This document shows, piece by piece, positions 4,781 through 7,698 of a stretch of DNA of 7,698 nt (position 1 is the first letter of the stretch; every line of letters starts with the position of its first letter). Source of the DNA: Thermoplasmata archaeon (GTDB lineage: Archaea; Thermoplasmatota; Thermoplasmata; Thermoplasmatales; Thermoplasmataceae); NCBI GenBank assembly GCA_021797225.1, contig JAKAAE010000069.1, positions 1 through 7,698 on the forward strand, given 5' to 3'. A program made the translations under genes and the position numbers. The notes beneath the pieces are model-generated. The model did no database searches. It had not been told where the DNA came from and saw only the letters and a list, made by a program, of their open reading frames with translations.

Positions 4781-6544
4781 TTATTCGCTGTCTCCGATTC
4801 GTATAACCTTTACATTTTCCTCATACTTGTCCAGTATCGATTCAAGTGTAATAATACCAATAAATTTACCATCATCAACGACCGCACACCATTTTGTTCT
4901 GTTTTTCATCATTAGCTCCCATGCATTTTCTGCACTATTGTCCAGTTTTATATAGGAAATTCCGGGCTTATAGTAATCTTTTACATAACCATATGACTTA
5001 TTGTCAATATCATATAAATATACTGCACCCATAAGCTTGTCATGATAAACTACCGGAAGTGAAAGAAGATCGTTATCCTTCATTATATTATCAGCCCTGT
5101 ATATGGTATAATAAAGGTCTGCGTATATGTCATTTCTTATCTTTAAGCTGGAAACTTTCATTTCCAGAAGAAGCGGGGTATGATATTCTCCCATATTGGC
5201 AGGGGAATCGCGCCTCTGGTCTACCTGCGATTCATAAATGCTATACTTTGTCCCTGAAGCAATGTACGCAATCGAAACAGCCAGCATAGCACCGGGGAGA
5301 AGCTGGAGACTACCGGTCATCTCCACCACCATCAGTATTACAGCCAGCGGTACTTTGCCTGCAGCACCAAAGAAAGATAACATGCCTATTATGACAAATG
5401 GTGCTACCTCAGGAACAATCCCGGGTACCAGAAGATGGAAGAGAACACCGAAAAGGGCACCGAGAGATGCACCTATGAATATCCCCGGAGCAAAGACACC
5501 TCCACTCCCTCCCGATGATACTGTAAATGATGTCGCTATAATTTTGACAAATGGTAGCAGGATCAATAAAAGAATAATAGGCAATCCGAATGTCACGAGT
5601 TCATTAAACTTCCCCAGTTCCAGTATTTCAACCCATCCATATCCAGTTCCCAGTATTTCCGGAAATAGAAGGGCAATAATTCCTACCACTGCGCCTCCTA
5701 TCATTGGTTTTATATGATTTGGCACATGCCATTTTTTGAATACATTCCGGATTCCATAAAATGTTCTGATGTAAAGTATAGCCATTACACCTGCAACAAG
5801 TCCTAGAAAAGCATAAAATGGCAATCTAAACACACTAAATGCCTCAATATAGTCACCAAATATAGGTTCAAATCCTACCACAGAGGCAAATATGGAATAA
5901 CCTATGGATGATGCAACCAGTGATGGAAATATTACTTCTGATTCAAAGTCACGTCTATAGAGTATTTCTGCCCCGAGAACCGCACCCCCTATTGGTGCCT
6001 TGAATATTGTTCCTATTCCCGCGCCGATTCCCACTGCAACGGCTATTCTCCGATCCTTTGGGCTGAGACCAAGAACATCAGCCAAAAATGAACCTATGCC
6101 GGCGGCAATCAATGCTGTGGGGCCTTCTCTTCCGGCACTTCCACCAGATCCAATGGTAATTGCCGATGCTATTGTCTTCACAAGCGGTGTTCTCCTTTTT
6201 ATCTTGCCGTGATTATTGTGAAATGCCCTTATTGCGGCATCTGTACCATGACCCTCTGATGAGGGGTCAAATGTATAAACTATTATACCACTCAGAAGGC
6301 CGCCTGCAGCCACGACTACAGGGATAAGATAGTAACGTATGGCAAAAAAATGGTATACTGTAGACCCACCCTCACCAAGCGGCCTTGGAATAGACATGCC
6401 TATAATATGGGTAAAGAATATTATTTCAAAAAGCCTTATTGCATAATAAAATGCGAGGGCCCCAAAGCCAGCAACGATACCTATTATAGCCCCCACTATA
6501 AACCACCTCTGGAAATATGGTAATGATGACAACTTAAGATTCAT
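4781..6544 (-). CDS. ClC-family chloride channel/transporter with C-terminal CBS pair
   Basis: A 587-residue membrane protein that moves Cl- or other anions. The hydrophobic ClC core spans about 12-440 and includes EGHGTDAAI (97-105, the first selectivity-loop position), GSGGSAGREGPT (132-143) with gating Glu140, FKAPIGGAVLGAE (181-193), SSGGSGGVFAPGIFIG (343-358), and the helix ending SIYESQ with Tyr437 near the position of the E. coli inner-gate tyrosine. By hand alignment, the E. coli internal proton glutamate (Glu203) corresponds to Ile194, with Glu193 beside it, so strict 2Cl-/H+ exchange is uncertain. Two CBS motifs follow (about 461-515 and 528-577), which usually bind adenine nucleotides and regulate gating. 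The start follows the 33-codon ORF by four bases. A weak GAGGGTG element ends 10 bases before the ATG, suggesting translational coupling. In an acidophile, a role in charge balance or acid resistance is plausible but inferred. Confidence 0.94.
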   Translation of the reverse strand: MNLKLSSLPYFQRWFIVGAIIGIVAGFGALAFYYAIRLFEIIFFTHIIGMSIPRPLGEGGSTVYHFFAIRYYLIPVVVAAGGLLSGIIVYTFDPSSEGHGTDAAIRAFHNNHGKIKRRTPLVKTIASAITIGSGGSAGREGPTALIAAGIGSFLADVLGLSPKDRRIAVAVGIGAGIGTIFKAPIGGAVLGAEILYRRDFESEVIFPSLVASSIGYSIFASVVGFEPIFGDYIEAFSVFRLPFYAFLGLVAGVMAILYIRTFYGIRNVFKKWHVPNHIKPMIGGAVVGIIALLFPEILGTGYGWVEILELGKFNELVTFGLPIILLLILLPFVKIIATSFTVSSGGSGGVFAPGIFIGASLGALFGVLFHLLVPGIVPEVAPFVIIGMLSFFGAAGKVPLAVILMVVEMTGSLQLLPGAMLAVSIAYIASGTKYSIYESQVDQRRDSPANMGEYHTPLLLEMKVSSLKIRNDIYADLYYTIYRADNIMKDNDLLSLPVVYHDKLMGAVYLYDIDNKSYGYVKDYYKPGISYIKLDNSAENAWELMMKNRTKWCAVVDDGKFIGIITLESILDKYEENVKVIRIGDSE

Positions 6545-6548
6545 TTTA

Positions 6549-6650
6549 CTAATGCACCCTCATGAAAAATAAAATTTCAGGATTTTTATAATTTAATATC
6601 ATGAAAACACCACGAATATCACTGCTATCAAATAGCACGAATTCCCACAT
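6549..6650 (-). CDS. candidate 33-aa small protein or leader peptide ahead of the ClC gene
   Basis: An ATG at 6648-6650 opens 33 codons to a TAG at 6549-6551. The peptide begins MWEFVLFDSSDIRGVF, has a hydrophobic middle and end (VFMILNY, EILFFM) and finishes MRVH. I do not recognise it. Three features argue for translation: the TATA palindrome at 6671-6682 is centred 26-27 bases before the ATG, the same leaderless spacing as at other genes here; the stop lies four bases before the ClC start; and the weak ribosome-binding element for ClC is inside its last codons. It could be a small membrane-associated partner of the ClC protein, a regulatory leader peptide, or chance. A plus-strand ORF of similar size overlaps it, which lowers confidence. 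Confidence 0.4.
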   Translation of the reverse strand: MWEFVLFDSSDIRGVFMILNYKNPEILFFMRVH

Positions 6651-6670
6651 ATCGAATTATGATATAAAAC

Positions 6671-6682
6671 GTTTATATAAAC
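6671..6682 (-). promoter_or_regulatory. palindromic TATA element ahead of the small ORF and ClC gene
   Basis: GTTTATATAAAC is a perfect 12-bp palindrome containing a good archaeal TATA box. Read leftward it is centred 26-27 bases before the ATG of the 33-codon ORF and 130 bases before the ClC ATG. No plus-strand gene follows, so leftward use is the better reading. A second AT-rich stretch near 6581-6590 could serve ClC directly. Confidence 0.45.
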
Positions 6683-6712
6683 ATTGGGTTAATCCTTAAA
6701 TAGCAATACAAA

Positions 6713-7276
6713 TTATATTTTTTGTTTTGTAAAATATTCCTTCAACTTATCAGATACTATTCCGGCTGTAGTCTTAAATAGTGCAACAGGTGACCATGGA
6801 ATAAGCAGTTCAGGATTCATAAGCCTGAACCAGTAATTGTCCTGTATGTTCTCAACCATATATCTTGTTCTATATGCAAGTATAAATTCATCAAATATAG
6901 ATTTATAAAATCTGAATGGCTCATAAATAACAGGCTGAACATAACTAAAGTTTAAATGCTGAAGATACTTTCTTGCTATCTCTATATGTGCCTGTATTCG
7001 TGAATAACCTGAAAAATAGGATTCGTTATATATTCTGATGTGTAATTCCCATGGAGCCCTTAATATTCTAGAAATTCCATAGTCTTCACCATGATCGAAG
7101 CTGGGGGTTGCGTTTGCAAAACCCCTGTGGGTTTTCAAAAATTGAATTATCATATCTGACTTACTTTCTGGAATTAATAAGGAAAAGGATTCTTCATCTT
7201 TTACTGTTTCTCTGTCTATGTATATATTCCTATTATCCTTTAACTCTATGTGTTTCGGAAATAATATGTAAGACAT
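6713..7276 (-). CDS. unrecognised soluble protein, 187 aa
   Basis: A 187-residue protein rich in aromatic residues, with no signal peptide, membrane segment or cysteine. I cannot assign a family. Residues 1-50 read as beta strands plus a helix (SDMIIQFLKTH). The middle has APWELHIRIY (74-83), then a helix YSRIQAHIEIARKYLQHL (91-108). This is followed by VQPVIYEPFRFYKSIFDEF (113-131), where Tyr, Phe and acidic residues cluster, and LAYRTRYMVEN (133-143). The C-terminus is a lysine-rich helix (174-187). No nucleotide-binding or metal motif is evident; His and Glu residues are scattered. It sits between the ClC unit and a transposase end, with its own TATA-like element, so it may be accessory. 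Length and steady composition make it very likely a real gene. Confidence 0.75.
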   Translation of the reverse strand: MSYILFPKHIELKDNRNIYIDRETVKDEESFSLLIPESKSDMIIQFLKTHRGFANATPSFDHGEDYGISRILRAPWELHIRIYNESYFSGYSRIQAHIEIARKYLQHLNFSYVQPVIYEPFRFYKSIFDEFILAYRTRYMVENIQDNYWFRLMNPELLIPWSPVALFKTTAGIVSDKLKEYFTKQKI

Positions 7277-7292
7277 TAGTAGGGTATAGCTT

Positions 7293-7307
7293 CATATAAT
7301 TAAATTT
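7293..7307 (-). promoter_or_regulatory. TATA-like element of the 187-aa gene
   Basis: AAATTTAATTATATG on the minus strand lies 17-31 bases before the ATG ending at 7276, with no Shine-Dalgarno site between. This promoter would have to lie outside any inserted element on its right. Confidence 0.4.
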
Positions 7308-7698
7308 TTTCTAAAACGATAAGCTGTCAGACCATCTATTCGGTAATATTAACATGTATTAATACGTCAAAGTCAGTTGCGTAATTAGTTCCCCTCCCTT
7401 AGTTTACTGTACTCATTGTAGAAATAGACCTTTAACATCATTTCCTGTACAATATTCTCAAGCTTTACAGCCCTTATTATCTCACCGAACATTCTCTTTA
7501 TTCCTGAGAAGTATATTTCAACGTTCCATCTTAAGCCGTAATTATTGTTAATCTTCCATGTTCTTTCACTGAATTTTTTAATGAATCTTGTAATCTTAGC
7601 CCTGTAAGTAGAACCCCTGGACTGTGTTGATGCATTCCTCCTTGGTGGTATTACAGCCTTACCATCTAATTCATTGTAAATTAATTTAGAATCATATC
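7308..7698 (-). mobile_element. right-edge insertion sequence, 3' end within 7308-7384
   Basis: The transposase fragment implies an insertion sequence entering from the right. Its end must lie between the transposase stop (7385) and the promoter of the 187-aa gene (about 7307). I cannot fix the terminal inverted repeat because its mate is outside the window. The 77 bases between carry only a short direct repeat, TATTAA at 7347-7352 and 7357-7362, and no clear duplication or hairpin. The start given is the outer limit, not a measured boundary. Confidence 0.5.
7385..7698 (-). CDS. transposase, IS4-superfamily DDE type, C-terminal part (partial at window edge)
   Basis: The minus strand is open without a stop from the right edge to a TAA at 7385-7387, giving 103 residues plus two bases. 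It starts YDSKLIYNELDGKAVIPPRR, which matches the region around the second catalytic Asp of IS4/IS5-type transposases (DDE_Tnp_1). It then has YGLRWNVEIYFSGIK, an exact Y-(2)-R-(3)-E-(6)-K signature of the IS4 superfamily, with the catalytic Glu at residue 60 of the fragment. The last part, MFGEIIRAVKLEN and MMLKVYFYNEY, is the usual helical C-terminus. There is no frameshift or stop in the visible part, so the element may be intact; the N-terminus with the first Asp lies outside the window. Confidence 0.88.
   Translation of the reverse strand, partial: YDSKLIYNELDGKAVIPPRRNASTQSRGSTYRAKITRFIKKFSERTWKINNNYGLRWNVEIYFSGIKRMFGEIIRAVKLENIVQEMMLKVYFYNEYSKLREGN

Noticed and set aside
5238..5717. 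Long plus-strand ORF (159 codons) inside the ClC gene
   Set aside because: It is antisense to the conserved ClC core, is Pro/Thr/Ser-rich as expected for the complement of Gly-rich membrane helices, and lacks a promoter.
6601..6699. Plus-strand ORF of 32 codons (starts MKTPRISLLSN) in the gap before ClC
   Set aside because: It lies antisense to the better-supported 33-codon ORF, has no TATA element at the right distance and no ribosome-binding site, and leads into no plus-strand gene.
7347..7362. Direct repeat TATTAA-CATG-TATTAA as a possible insertion-site duplication
   Set aside because: Six AT-rich bases repeated at a 4-base interval are likely by chance, and a target duplication should flank the element, not sit together at one end.

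Overview
The window looks like chromosome from an acidophilic archaeon of the Thermoplasmatales, probably close to Ferroplasma or Acidiplasma. This rests on the AT-rich sequence, heavy use of ATA and AGA/AGG codons, and TATA-type promoters about 20-35 bases before start codons with no Shine-Dalgarno site (leaderless genes). The gene families also fit: a TalC-type transaldolase with Thermoplasma-like numbering, an archaeal ClC with CBS domains, and a SpoIIM-family membrane protein. The genus is an inference from general resemblance, not from a search.

Layout. Bases 1-347 hold two minus-strand genes of unknown function: the start of a gene that runs off the left edge, and a 77-residue protein. 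A divergent promoter region (348-491) leads into two plus-strand genes, a transaldolase-like protein (492-1169) and a peroxiredoxin (1344-1814). From 1816 to the right edge every supported gene is on the minus strand. In order of rising coordinates these are a gamma-class carbonic anhydrase-like protein, a small winged-helix protein, a CoxG-like SRPBCC protein, prephenate dehydratase, a SpoIIM-family membrane protein, a ClC chloride channel/transporter with two CBS domains, a 33-codon small ORF just ahead of the ClC gene, an unrecognised 187-residue protein, and the C-terminal 103 residues of an IS4-superfamily transposase cut by the window edge.

How the genes relate. This is mostly a run of separately promoted genes (stress defence, aromatic amino-acid synthesis, ion transport), not one pathway. 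Two gene pairs look truly co-transcribed. CoxG-like and winged-helix genes are 1 base apart, and the second has the only perfect Shine-Dalgarno site seen. The small ORF and the ClC gene are 4 bases apart, with a well-placed TATA palindrome ahead of the small ORF. The peroxiredoxin and carbonic anhydrase genes converge with a single base between their stop codons.

The items most worth following are the transaldolase-like protein, which keeps the Schiff-base lysine but has lost all three expected phosphate-binding residues; the unannotated small ORF ahead of the ClC gene; a ClC that keeps the gating glutamate but has Ile where proton-coupled exchangers have the internal proton glutamate; and a CoxG-like protein coupled to a winged-helix protein with no CO-dehydrogenase genes nearby. 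I see no tRNA, rRNA, CRISPR array or replication origin.
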